Source: Clostridia bacterium (GTDB taxonomy: Bacteria > Bacillota > Clostridia > TANB77 > UBA1234). From it: a DNA stretch of 56,099 nt. The notes beneath the pieces are model-generated. The model had not been told where the DNA came from. It made no database searches and saw only the letters and a list, made by a program, of their open reading frames with translations. The DNA lies in assembly GCA_017469465.1 (NCBI GenBank), contig JAFUGH010000032.1, positions 1 through 56,099 on the forward strand, read 5' to 3'. Every line of letters starts with the position of its first letter. Positions within the stretch are counted from its first letter, which is position 1. The translations under genes were made by a program, and so were the position numbers. This document shows, piece by piece, positions 1 to 8,706 of the stretch.

Positions 1-10
1 GCCTCCCTAC

Positions 11-57
11 GCAAAAACGTTTTGAATCGTTAAAACCGATAGATGAAACGTTTTTGC
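11..57. repeat. Inverted repeat (hairpin) at the window edge
   Basis: The arms GCAAAAACGTTT (11-22) and AAACGTTTTTGC (46-57) are perfect 12-bp inverted copies. An inner ATCG/CGAT pair can extend the stem. No T-run follows on either strand, so it is not a clear intrinsic terminator. It may belong to a gene or element outside the window. Confidence 0.5.
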
Positions 58-144
58 TACTACACTCACTTTTAAAAAAATATATATCTTCTTCTCCAGC
101 ATATTTCTGCCTAATTGTTTTATCCTTTAGGCACTTATTTGGTG

Positions 145-247
145 GGAGAACAAGGCGTTACTTTCAAAGGAGGCTTGAGCGAGAGGGCGGATCAATCTAT
201 CGCCCCGAGACTCAAAATCCGACTGAGAAAGTCATGCCTTGTTCTCC
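145..247 (+). ncRNA. Candidate structured RNA, unknown class
   Basis: A 103-nt segment folds by eye into one long rod. The outer stem is GGAGAACAAGGC (145-156) with GCCTTGTTCTCC (236-247). After a small internal loop comes ACTTTC (160-165) with GAAAGT (227-232). Further in are TTGAG (175-179) with CTCAA (211-215), a symmetric CGAGA/CGAGA internal loop (180-184 and 206-210), and GGGCG (185-189) with CGCCC (201-205), closed by a short loop. The tandem GA-rich loop and purine-rich unpaired stretches favour the + strand. It lies about 110 bp beyond the 3' end of the CAP gene, with no gene just downstream on +, so it looks free-standing rather than a riboswitch. I could not match it to a named RNA class. 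Confidence 0.4.
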
Positions 248-356
248 TAGCAGTAAATTTCATAAATAGTGATTGACACAAATTATTTCGTCCTGTTAGC
301 CACAATGGTGTAAAGTGTTTGCCATAAAAGAAAAATTTATTCAGACAAATTATAAT

Positions 357-1124
357 TTATCGACCAATAAACATTTGTACCATCACTTTTCCATATACTG
401 GTGAATCTACAACTCCTATTCCTGTTAAATTATATGCATTACTCAAAATATTTTCTCTATGACCTTGAGAATTCATCCAAGCTGTTACCGCACCTTTCAA
501 TGTGGAATTTCCAGCAATATTTTCACCAGCTGCTTTATACGTTATTCCAAATGATTTCATCATATCAAATGGGCTTCCATAAGTTGGTGAATTGTGTGAA
601 AAGTAATTCTTGTTTACCAAATCTTGAGCCTTTATTTTTGCTACTTTTTGTAATTCTGCATCAAATTTTAAAGGCGATAAACCATATGCTGCTCTTTGCT
701 CATTTATTAGTCTTAGTAATTCTTGTTCTTCAGCAGTAGCAGTATAATTAGTTGCCGAATTGTTATTCGAAACATTATTGGTTGTATTAGTCGTTGTTGT
801 ATTTTTTGACGTATTTGTAGTATTTGTGTTATTTGTTGAAGTAGCATTTTTAATATATTTTGTGCTAACTGCACCGATTAAATCATTTTCTGTTTGAATT
901 ACATACCAATCGCCAACTTTTGCAAAAACTCTGACATATTGATTCTTGTATACTAACCCAATTGATTTAAAATTAGTTCCAGGTCCTGTTCGAACATTTA
1001 ATGCCGAAGCAGTTACGATACCTGTTGTAAAATCTACCTTTTCATAATATGTCATACCATAGATTACTCCATATGTGCAAAATAAGACTGTAATAACTAA
1101 TAAACTAAGTAAAAATTTTTTCAT
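357..1124 (-). CDS. Secreted SH3b-CAP domain protein (YkwD-like)
   Basis: This 255-residue protein starts with an N-terminal signal or anchor segment (about 1-24). A bacterial SH3 domain follows (about 33-92, with LNVRTGPGTNF). Residues 93-128 are a low-complexity Asn/Thr linker, and a CAP/SCP domain fills 132-255. His177, Glu201 in AGENIA and His222 in GHRENIL sit at the usual CAP cleft positions. It is probably a cell-wall-associated protein; the family's biochemical role in bacteria is poorly defined. The ATG at 1124 is preceded by GGGAGG with 6-nt spacing, so the longer reading that begins at 1166 is not used. It is the last gene of the leftward group that begins with the TSCPD gene, 64 bp after its neighbour. 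Confidence 0.85.
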   Translation of the reverse strand: MKKFLLSLLVITVLFCTYGVIYGMTYYEKVDFTTGIVTASALNVRTGPGTNFKSIGLVYKNQYVRVFAKVGDWYVIQTENDLIGAVSTKYIKNATSTNNTNTTNTSKNTTTTNTTNNVSNNNSATNYTATAEEQELLRLINEQRAAYGLSPLKFDAELQKVAKIKAQDLVNKNYFSHNSPTYGSPFDMMKSFGITYKAAGENIAGNSTLKGAVTAWMNSQGHRENILSNAYNLTGIGVVDSPVYGKVMVQMFIGR

Positions 1125-1188
1125 AAAAAACCTCCCTTTTGAAATTCTTAAAGAAATTATTTCCAAAAGGGAGGGTTTTATTCATATT

Positions 1189-2559
1189 TTATTCAATTTC
1201 ATCCGCATTCATTATTTGAGAATCACTAGGAATAGAAATGTTACTACTTTTAACGATTTTTCCGTCCAAATTTAGTGCAACGTTGATAGATTCTGTTCCC
1301 TCTACATATTCAAATTTTATCTCACTGCCATTTGTTTGAATCTTATTATTCTTTAACGATGTTGTTAATTTAATACTTCCATCATAATTATCCAAACTAT
1401 TATCTACACTCTCTATATCTTTGATAAGATTTTTTATTTCGGAAAACTTCATTGTAATTGTATATGATTTTGTTGAACCTTTTTCTGTTATCTGAATATT
1501 TTCATCTTTTAATAAAGCTTTTATGATATTGGATATCGTTTTTAATGATTGATATGTATTAATATTTAAATCGTTTTCATCCAACTCAAATAATTGCTCG
1601 AGTGAAATCGTTTCTTCATTTTTTAATTCAAATGTTTGTTTTAAAGAATCATTTTCATATGCGATCCATTTTCCTTTTGCTCGTTCTTCTAAAGTGGAAG
1701 ACTTTATATAAATTTTATCTTCACTTGCAATTATATTTAAAACAATGTTTGTAAATTTATTTTCTTTTAGCGTATTATACAATTCCCCTTTTCCAGTTAA
1801 TTTTAAGTTCATATCAATTGCAATTGCTTTTTCTTTTACATTAGTATTCACTGTTCCAGATATATTTAAAGTTGAATTATCTGATTTATTATCCTTAGAA
1901 GTATATTCTATTTTTCCTTTAACATTTGTCTTCATTGCATATGTTTTAGATAATTGTGATTCTTCATTTAACAATTTCATATACTTTGGAATTGCATTCG
2001 TCAAATCATTTGTAAGTTCTTGGGTATCAATTATAATAACTGTTCTATTATCTGCATCCCATCCAACTTTTTTATTCATGCTTTCAGCAATGAATCTGAC
2101 AGGTACTAAAGTTCTTCCCTCAATAATTACTGGTGCAGAATCAAGTTTTATCTCCATTTCTTCACCACTTAGTTGTTTTTTTGCGATAGTATTATCTATT
2201 TGAAGTTCAATTTGTAACCCATCTTTCTTAGCAACTACTGTTTTTGTCTCTCCATTCCATGAAATATTTTCATCAGTTACTCCTAAAGAATTAAAGATTT
2301 TTCTAAAAGGTACCATCGTTCTATTATTAATAATCTGAGGATTAACTATATTACCAGCACTATCTTTAAAATCAATATATTCACCATTTTGTTGTACTTT
2401 GATTTCACTATTCTGGTTTGGAGCAATTAACAATGTATCCTCTAAATTCTCTTCTAGTGCTGAAATTAGCATTGCATTGTCAGTTGCAAAAGCTAATGTA
2501 GTAAAACAAAAAATCATCATAATAGTAACTAAACTTACAATTATTTTCTTCATAATCAT
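1189..2559 (-). CDS. Secreted protein with copper amine oxidase N-terminal-like domain (paralogue 1)
   Basis: A signal peptide (MIMKKIIVSL..., Ala-rich end near residue 25) is followed by a two-lobed copper-amine-oxidase-N-like domain. Its hallmarks are NRTMVPFRKIF, RTLVPVRFIAE and GWDADNRTVI. These domains are common on surface proteins of Clostridia and do not imply amine oxidase activity; the catalytic domain is absent. The remaining 280 or so residues are a Lys/Asn/Ser-rich extracellular region that I cannot assign. The SD GGAGG sits 5 nt before the ATG at 2559; an ATG at 2553 and the stop-overlapping ATG at 2571 are alternatives. It lies directly after paralogue 2, with which it shares the N-terminal domain but not an obvious C-terminal one. 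Confidence 0.8.
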   Translation of the reverse strand: MIMKKIIVSLVTIMMIFCFTTLAFATDNAMLISALEENLEDTLLIAPNQNSEIKVQQNGEYIDFKDSAGNIVNPQIINNRTMVPFRKIFNSLGVTDENISWNGETKTVVAKKDGLQIELQIDNTIAKKQLSGEEMEIKLDSAPVIIEGRTLVPVRFIAESMNKKVGWDADNRTVIIIDTQELTNDLTNAIPKYMKLLNEESQLSKTYAMKTNVKGKIEYTSKDNKSDNSTLNISGTVNTNVKEKAIAIDMNLKLTGKGELYNTLKENKFTNIVLNIIASEDKIYIKSSTLEERAKGKWIAYENDSLKQTFELKNEETISLEQLFELDENDLNINTYQSLKTISNIIKALLKDENIQITEKGSTKSYTITMKFSEIKNLIKDIESVDNSLDNYDGSIKLTTSLKNNKIQTNGSEIKFEYVEGTESINVALNLDGKIVKSSNISIPSDSQIMNADEIE

Positions 2560-2570
2560 TCTCTCCTCCA

Positions 2571-3800
2571 TTATTTATTAATTACAATTCTATATTCCAC
2601 TTTTTCATGATACTCATTCGATAATATAAATTCAATTGTTAATTCAGAATCACTAGTATTGATTGTCAAATTCACCTTTGGATAATCATAACATAATTCC
2701 TCAAGTGTTACATCAAAATTAAAAATTTGTGTATTTAAAAGACTATAAACCCTATTCAGTGGACTATCGTATAAAACATTATCCAATTTTGTAAAATCAA
2801 AATACTTTAATTTCAAGAATTCACTAGAAATATTACCTGTTGTTAAAAAGCCGTTTGCATTTTTGAAAGAGTTTAATAAAGTATCAAATTCTTCCTTTAA
2901 TGTTTTAAAAGTCTCCGTATTAATAGACTTTTCATCAATGTCACAAATGTTATTTAATAACTCGGAAATAGAATCGCTATTTTTTCCTTCACATTTTAAA
3001 CCATCATACATAAATTTTAATTGTTCCTGTGCATACACTTTTTTTAATCCATCTGTTAAAGCTTTTGTAGTAAAGTAATCATCATAGTAATTATTTTCAT
3101 ATTGAATATCCGCCCATCCTTCAGTTGCAATCTCTTTCATCAATTCATTTGTTCCAGAGAATTTAACCCTTACGTTTTGATTAAGAACCTTTTCGTTCTT
3201 ATTTTCAACAATATTCGCTGTAACAATTGCTGTATTGTTTTTAGTATTATCGTCTCCATCTATATAATTTCTTGTAATAGAAACATTCATATTAGAAGAG
3301 TTTTTTGTTAAAAATTGATATAAACTATTTGACTTATTATTTACTAAATTAAGGAAATAATCAAAATCTATAATAACTGCAGTTTTATTTGCAGCATCCC
3401 ATCCAACCGTCTTACCTAAACTTTCAGCAATAAATCTAAGAGGGACTAAAGTTCTATCATTTTTTATCACAGGTGCAGAATCTAAGATTATATCACTGCT
3501 ATTACCATTTTCTTTTTTAGAAGCAACATTATTTCCAATTTGTAATTCTATTTCTATGTTCTTCTTCTTAGCAATTATGGTCTTGCTTTCTCCATTCCAC
3601 GTTATATCCTCGTTTGCCACTCCAAGTTCATTAAAAATTTTTCTAAAAGGTACCATTGTTCTATTATTAATAATTTGGGCAGTTGTATCATCAAAATCAA
3701 TAATTGTACCATTAACTTGTACTTCAACTTCCGCGGCATACACAGAACTCATAATTAGTAAACTAACGATTGAAATAAAAAATAATAATATTTTTTTCAT
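2571..3800 (-). CDS. Secreted protein with copper amine oxidase N-terminal-like domain (paralogue 2)
   Basis: This 409-residue protein has a signal peptide ending near SSVYAA (residue 23) and two copper-amine-oxidase-N half-repeats. The first is about 41-80 (NRTMVPFRKIFNELG), the second about 105-146 (RTLVPLRFIAESLG, GWDAANKTAVI). Its roughly 260-residue C-terminal part is unassigned and probably extracellular. The start has the SD GGAGG 7 nt upstream. It begins 2 bp after the trmFO stop and ends against paralogue 1, so the three genes look co-transcribed. A shared surface or cell-envelope role is inferred only from the domain. Confidence 0.8.
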   Translation of the reverse strand: MKKILLFFISIVSLLIMSSVYAAEVEVQVNGTIIDFDDTTAQIINNRTMVPFRKIFNELGVANEDITWNGESKTIIAKKKNIEIELQIGNNVASKKENGNSSDIILDSAPVIKNDRTLVPLRFIAESLGKTVGWDAANKTAVIIDFDYFLNLVNNKSNSLYQFLTKNSSNMNVSITRNYIDGDDNTKNNTAIVTANIVENKNEKVLNQNVRVKFSGTNELMKEIATEGWADIQYENNYYDDYFTTKALTDGLKKVYAQEQLKFMYDGLKCEGKNSDSISELLNNICDIDEKSINTETFKTLKEEFDTLLNSFKNANGFLTTGNISSEFLKLKYFDFTKLDNVLYDSPLNRVYSLLNTQIFNFDVTLEELCYDYPKVNLTINTSDSELTIEFILSNEYHEKVEYRIVINK

Positions 3801-3802
3801 AT

Positions 3803-5092
3803 TTATTCCTCCGTATTTTTAAAATGTTTTAAGCTCCTTTGAGCTAACATTTCATACTTTTGTTTTTTATCTCTAATTTTTGTTTCATAATTAAAAATTC
3901 CAAAATTTGCATTCATAGGTTGAAAATTTTTATTTTCGGTTGAAATATATTTTGCTAAACTTCCTATCATCGTTTCATCATTAAAGATTATCTTTTCACC
4001 TCCATTGAATTTTTGAATAGCATTTAATGCTGCCACCATTCCGGAAGAGATGGATTCAACATACCCTTCTACCCCAGATATTTGTCCAGCAAAATAAATG
4101 TCTGTATTTTTTAAATTATATGTAGCATCTAACAGTTTAGGAGAATCAATATATGTATTTCTATGCATCACTCCATATCTTACAAATTCAGCATTTTCTA
4201 AAGCTGGTATTAAGCTAAACACTCTTTTTTGTTCTCCGAATTTTAGATTTGTTTGAAATCCTACTAAATTATATAAAGTTCCTTCACTATTGTCTTGTCT
4301 TAGCTGGACAACCGCATAGTATTTCTTATCAAATCCAACTGGTTTTAACGGCCCATAAGTAAGTGTTTGCGAGCCTCTTCTTGCCATTTCCTCAATTGGC
4401 ATACATCCTTCAAAAAGTCCTCCATTTTCAAAGCTATGTTTTTCAACAACTTCTGCATTTATCAGTTCATTGTAAAAAAGTTCATACTCTTCTTTCGTCA
4501 TCGGACAATTGATATAGTCACTTTCTCCTTTTCCATATCTATCAGCGGTAAATGCTTTATCCATATTAATAGAACATTTTGTTACAATTGGTGCTGCCGC
4601 ATCATAAAAAAATAGTTTTTCTGTATTTAGCAATTTTTGAATTGACAAGGATAATGCTTCAGAAGTTAGTGGGCCTGTAGCAATAATTGTAATTCCTTTT
4701 GGTATTTCTTTTACTTCCTCTTTAAGAATTTTTATGTTAGGATTATTTTCAATTTCATTTGTTACCATTTCTGAGAATTTTTCTCTATCCACTGCTAAGG
4801 CTTGTCCAGCAGGAATAGAAGTTGCATCAGCACATCTAATTAAAAGAGAATCTAATCTACGAAGCTCTTCTTTCAATAATCCACACGCGTTTGTAATTAA
4901 ATTCGATTTAAAAGAATTACTACACACGATTTCAGCTAAATTCTTATTAGAATGTGCTGGCGAAAATTTTATTGGTTTCATTTCATATAACTTAACTTTA
5001 ATACCTCGTTTTGCGATTTGATATGCAGCTTCACATCCTGCAAGCCCTCCACCAATAACATTGACATATTCATATTTATTTTCCATTTTCAT
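3803..5092 (-). CDS. trmFO: Methylenetetrahydrofolate-tRNA-(uracil-5-)-methyltransferase TrmFO
   Basis: TrmFO makes 5-methyluridine at position 54 of the tRNA T-loop, using methylene-tetrahydrofolate and FAD/NADPH. The 429-residue length is typical. Visible features are the N-terminal FAD-binding GGGLAG (14-19), the conserved Cys57 in EIVCSNSFKSN, FYDAAAPIVT, a second conserved Cys in GGLFEGCMPIEEMARRG, and the C-terminal GVEGYVESISSG. The start has the SD AGGAAGG; an in-frame ATG two codons later (5086) is also possible. It is 50 bp downstream of the endonuclease IV gene and nearly abuts the secreted paralogues. Confidence 0.95.
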   Translation of the reverse strand: MKMENKYEYVNVIGGGLAGCEAAYQIAKRGIKVKLYEMKPIKFSPAHSNKNLAEIVCSNSFKSNLITNACGLLKEELRRLDSLLIRCADATSIPAGQALAVDREKFSEMVTNEIENNPNIKILKEEVKEIPKGITIIATGPLTSEALSLSIQKLLNTEKLFFYDAAAPIVTKCSINMDKAFTADRYGKGESDYINCPMTKEEYELFYNELINAEVVEKHSFENGGLFEGCMPIEEMARRGSQTLTYGPLKPVGFDKKYYAVVQLRQDNSEGTLYNLVGFQTNLKFGEQKRVFSLIPALENAEFVRYGVMHRNTYIDSPKLLDATYNLKNTDIYFAGQISGVEGYVESISSGMVAALNAIQKFNGGEKIIFNDETMIGSLAKYISTENKNFQPMNANFGIFNYETKIRDKKQKYEMLAQRSLKHFKNTEE

Positions 5093-5142
5093 AATACCTT
5101 CCTATCGTTGCCGTAATGGCGTACATTGTGCACCACCACAAA

Positions 5143-5976
5143 TTATTCTTTATATAAAGATTTCAGTAGTTTAATTTCTTTTGCATATCCATCAACCTCA
5201 TTAGGTGTTTCTAAGAAAAATGGAAGATTTCTTAAGGCAGGATGATTAATAATTCTTTTAAATGCTTCTACCCCTATACTTCCTTCTCCAATTTTCTCAT
5301 GTCTATCTTTATGACTTTCAAAAGGATTTTTACTATCATTAATATGGATTGCCTTTAATCTATCTAGTCCAATCACTTCATCAAAATGCTTTAGTACACC
5401 ATCTAAGTCATTTACAATATCATATCCAGCATCATAAACATGGCATGTATCTAAGCAAACACCCAACTTATGATTTAATTTTACTCCATCTATTATTTGT
5501 TTTATTTCTTCAAAACTTCTACCAATTTCACTTCCTTTTCCCGCCATAGTTTCCAGTAAAACTGTTGTTGAGTATTTTTCGTTTAATATCATATTTAGAC
5601 CAAATATGATTAATTCTATTCCTTTTTCTACCCCTTGCCCAACATGACTTCCTGGATGAAAATTGTACATATTGCCTGGAACAAATTCCATTTTTTCTAA
5701 ATCATCTTTCATTGTTTCAATTCCAAAGTTTCTTATTGCCTCCTCTGCACTACAAATATTAATTGTATATGGGGCATGAGCTAGTATTTTTGTGAATTCA
5801 TGTTCTCTACTTAATTCTGCGAATTTATTGACATCATTGAAATCTACTTCCTTTGCTTTTCCTCCTCTTGGATTTCTTGTAAAAAATTGAAACGTATTTG
5901 CATTGATACTTATTGCTTCCTCTGCCATATGGGCATAACCTTTAGAAGCTGATAAGTGTGCACCAATATTTAACAT
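5143..5976 (-). CDS. nfo: Endonuclease IV (AP endonuclease)
   Basis: This is a 277-residue TIM-barrel metalloenzyme of base-excision repair that cuts DNA 5' to abasic sites. Zinc-ligand motifs of the family are present in order: [48 protein letters not shown] and FFLETPN. The ATG at 5976 is preceded by GGGAGG at ideal spacing and gives the conserved N-terminus MLNIGAHLS; the in-frame ATG 24 bp upstream is rejected. It sits between the TSCPD gene and trmFO in the same leftward group. Confidence 0.95.
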   Translation of the reverse strand: MLNIGAHLSASKGYAHMAEEAISINANTFQFFTRNPRGGKAKEVDFNDVNKFAELSREHEFTKILAHAPYTINICSAEEAIRNFGIETMKDDLEKMEFVPGNMYNFHPGSHVGQGVEKGIELIIFGLNMILNEKYSTTVLLETMAGKGSEIGRSFEEIKQIIDGVKLNHKLGVCLDTCHVYDAGYDIVNDLDGVLKHFDEVIGLDRLKAIHINDSKNPFESHKDRHEKIGEGSIGVEAFKRIINHPALRNLPFFLETPNEVDGYAKEIKLLKSLYKE

Positions 5977-6021
5977 CTTTTTTCCTCCCATCTTTGTCAT
6001 CCTATAATAATTAGAATATCC

Positions 6022-6264
6022 CTAATTTGCTTCTTCTAAAGCACGGGCAAGTTGATCCCCACATGATGTTTCTTTATATCCACATTTTATTCCTCGTAAT
6101 AATCTTGTTACCTCCTCTTTTGTTCTTCCTTCCACTAGGGCACTAATGGCTTTGAGGTTTCCATTACATCCATTTGTAAATTTTACATTTTTTACAATCC
6201 CATTTTCTATCTCAAAATCAATCTGAGTTGAGCATGTTCCGTAGGTTTTATATGTATATTTCAT
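6022..6264 (-). CDS. TSCPD-domain protein (TIGR03905-like)
   Basis: An 80-residue protein with the pattern of small stand-alone TSCPD proteins. It has YKTYGTCSTQIDFEI, NGCNGNLKAIS and a closing RGIKCGYKETSCGDQLARAL. The TSCPD region is otherwise found at the C-terminus of some ribonucleotide reductases and contains conserved Cys residues that could bind metal. No function is established for the stand-alone form. It is the first gene of the leftward group. A good SD (GGGAGG) precedes the ATG. Confidence 0.85.
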   Translation of the reverse strand: MKYTYKTYGTCSTQIDFEIENGIVKNVKFTNGCNGNLKAISALVEGRTKEEVTRLLRGIKCGYKETSCGDQLARALEEAN

Positions 6265-6420
6265 TTAAATTCCTCCCAATTTCAATTGTTACATTAATAT
6301 TATTTTTTCTTTACAATAATGTTACACTTACGTTTATATTTTAATTAAAGAAAACTAATTCCGTAAATTCTTTTTGTATTATATCAGATTATTTTTCAAA
6401 TTTGAACATTTTTTTATGTA

Positions 6421-6449
6421 TTGCAATTAAAAATTAAATTGTATATTAT
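6421..6449 (+). promoter_or_regulatory. Sigma-A-like promoter for the beta-propeller gene
   Basis: TTGCAA (6421-6426), a 17-nt spacer and TATTAT (6444-6449) lie 36 bp before the start at 6485. The whole region is AT-rich, so a chance match is possible. Confidence 0.4.
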
Positions 6450-6484
6450 ATCTAATGTAAATATATAATAAGAAGGGACTAAAG

Positions 6485-8212
6485 ATGAAAGAAAGAATTA
6501 TAGCATTATCATTAGGTTTGTCTTTTACTTTTCCAGCAATATTCGATTCTTTTTCCTTACCATTATTTTTTAAGAATCATCTCCAAGTTAATAACTCTGA
6601 TGGAAATAGTACTAAAGAACAAATCGTTGCTCCAATTGCAGATGATTTAATCAAAATATCTGAAGGTGAATATATTGAGATTTATGACGAAAGTTCTCTA
6701 GATAATGTAGTTGAAGCTGCAAAAACAAACATTACCAAAGCATTTATTCCTTTTGACTACAAAAATGAAATGCTTATCAATTTTAAAGCACAAAATATTA
6801 CTCAAGAACCTAATGGATATTTATCAAAAATAAATATGGATGGTACTTTGAATTACGATTCAGTTCATGGAATTAGTACATTTAGAAGTAATAATTATCG
6901 TGAAAATGCCTTTTATGGCAAACTAAATGTCGCGGAAAAAAAATTAGAAAAAATTTGGACAAATACTATTGGGCAAACCGATTCTTGGACTGGTATAGGC
7001 TGGAATGGACAACCTTCTATCATTAGATGGGATGATGATGTAAAAAATCAAATGAATTTATACAACGAATTTAAATTGAAAGAAAATTTTACTGAAGTAA
7101 TTGTGGGTGGATTGGATAGTACTGTTCATTTTTATGATTTAGAAACAGGTCTTCCTAGTAGACCAATCATTAAAGTTCCAAGTTCTATTAAAGGTAGTGT
7201 AACAATTGATCCAAGAGGCTATCCTTTACTTTATGTAGGTCAAGGAATTGATAAGGTTGGTGGAGTATCCGTTAAATTTGGATATCACATTTTTAGCTTA
7301 ATTACAGGCGAAGAGCTTTTCTTTATTAATGGTAGAGATAAGTTTGCGTATCTTTCTTGGGGTGCTTTTGACGGTAATCCAGTCATTGATGCTAAGACTG
7401 ATACAATGGTATTACCTGGTGAAAATGGTCTAGTATATGTTGTTAGGCTAAACACAAATTACGACAGAGAAAAAGGAATTGTTTCAGTCTCCCCTATTAC
7501 CACAAAATATCGATATACAAAAAACGGTAAAGCAGGCGGAATTGAAAATGCTATGACAATTTACAAAAACTATGCTTTTTTTGCAAATAACAATGGTGTT
7601 GTGCAATGTTTAGAACTCGCATCTCTATCTCCTGTTTGGTCATTTAATATGGAAGATGATTGCGATGCAACCATTGGACTTGAAGAAGAAAATGATGAGA
7701 TTTTCTTATACGTTGGCTGTGAAGTAGATAAACGTAAAACTGCTTCTCCTGCCGTTGTCAGAAAATTAAACGGTCGTACTGGTGAAGCAATTTGGGAATA
7801 TTCGTGCTATTGTCAATATGATGCTGATGTAAACGGAGGTGTACTTTCTTCTCCACTCATAGGCAAAAATAGCATTTCCGATTTAGTGATATTTAATTTT
7901 TCAAAAGTTACTTCGCTATATAATGGCAAAATGGTGGCATTAAATAAAACGACTGGTGAGCTTGTTTGGGAAAAAGATTTAAAAAATTACTCTTGGAGTT
8001 CACCTGTAGCAGTTTATTCAGAATCAAATGATGCATATATCATTTTTGGAGACAGTGGAGGAATTATGCATTTAATTGATGCTAAAACAGGGAAAACTGT
8101 GTATCAGCTTCAAACTGGGGGTGGCAATATGGAAGGTTCTCCAGCTGTTTTTGATAATCACATTGTAATTGGTACTAGAGGAAAAAAAGTTTTTAGAATT
8201 GATATTAAATAA
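6485..8212 (+). CDS. Secreted PQQ-like (BamB-like) beta-propeller protein
   Basis: This 575-residue protein has a short hydrophobic N-terminus suggestive of export. A long run of beta-propeller blades follows, with repeated units such as VGGLDSTVHFYDLETG, LNGRTGEAIWEYS, LNKTTGELVWEKDL and IDAKTGKTVYQLQTGGG. Such proteins act as binding scaffolds; true PQQ dehydrogenase catalytic residues are not evident. It is a single gene with its own promoter-like sequence and a terminator directly after the stop. SD is GAAGGGA. The ligand is unknown. Confidence 0.75.
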   Translation: MKERIIALSLGLSFTFPAIFDSFSLPLFFKNHLQVNNSDGNSTKEQIVAPIADDLIKISEGEYIEIYDESSLDNVVEAAKTNITKAFIPFDYKNEMLINFKAQNITQEPNGYLSKINMDGTLNYDSVHGISTFRSNNYRENAFYGKLNVAEKKLEKIWTNTIGQTDSWTGIGWNGQPSIIRWDDDVKNQMNLYNEFKLKENFTEVIVGGLDSTVHFYDLETGLPSRPIIKVPSSIKGSVTIDPRGYPLLYVGQGIDKVGGVSVKFGYHIFSLITGEELFFINGRDKFAYLSWGAFDGNPVIDAKTDTMVLPGENGLVYVVRLNTNYDREKGIVSVSPITTKYRYTKNGKAGGIENAMTIYKNYAFFANNNGVVQCLELASLSPVWSFNMEDDCDATIGLEEENDEIFLYVGCEVDKRKTASPAVVRKLNGRTGEAIWEYSCYCQYDADVNGGVLSSPLIGKNSISDLVIFNFSKVTSLYNGKMVALNKTTGELVWEKDLKNYSWSSPVAVYSESNDAYIIFGDSGGIMHLIDAKTGKTVYQLQTGGGNMEGSPAVFDNHIVIGTRGKKVFRIDIK

Positions 8213-8221
8213 CATAAAAAT

Positions 8222-8251
8222 CCCCGTTAACTTTTTGATTAGTTAGCGGGG
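8222..8251. terminator. Bidirectional intrinsic terminator
   Basis: CCCCGTTAAC (8222-8231) pairs with GTTAGCGGGG (8242-8251) with one wobble, and T-rich sequence follows on +. It lies 9 bp after the propeller gene and overlaps the last codons of the converging - strand gene. Confidence 0.75.
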
Positions 8252-8625
8252 GTATTTTCATCAAAAAATCTTTCGACTAAGTAAATAGTAGATTCTATTG
8301 AAGTGATATCATTCTCTTTCATAGAAGAATCTTTTTTCAAAAAAACTAATATATTATTTTTTAACTTATAGATTGCTTCACTATTAAAATATATATAAGT
8401 CTGATCTGAAATTGATAACAAATTCGCATTTAATACATATAGTTTATTATATTCTAGCCTATTACGCTTAAGTTCATCTGAGATAGGGGCATATAAATAC
8501 TCTATACATTTTTCCGTATCTCCAATAAAATACATTACTTCTTTTTTATCTAAGATTAAAACATCTATTCCTGTTTTCACATTAAAATGTAATAATAAAT
8601 CTTCTAAGTCTTTCTCTATTTTCAT
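8239..8625 (-). CDS. Hypothetical protein downstream of spoIVA
   Basis: A 128-residue soluble protein with no signal peptide or membrane segment and no domain I recognise. Alternating strands and helices (VLILDKKEVMYFIGD, TYIYFNSEAIYKL) would suit a small GAF- or Roadblock-like fold, but this is only an impression. SD AAAGGAAAG precedes the ATG. It lies 81 bp after the spoIVA stop on the same strand, so it may be co-expressed during sporulation. Its 3' end runs into the shared terminator. Confidence 0.6.
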   Translation of the reverse strand: MKIEKDLEDLLLHFNVKTGIDVLILDKKEVMYFIGDTEKCIEYLYAPISDELKRNRLEYNKLYVLNANLLSISDQTYIYFNSEAIYKLKNNILVFLKKDSSMKENDITSIESTIYLVERFFDENTPAN

Positions 8626-8706
8626 CTATACTTTCCTTTCTATTGTATTGCTATTATTTATTATAACATTTTATTTAAAATTAGTCTAGTAAAACAGACT
8701 AATTAA

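Noticed and set aside
54..269. A 71-codon open frame on + at the window start
   Set aside because: It runs through the candidate structured RNA, has no good ribosome-binding site and no recognisable protein features.
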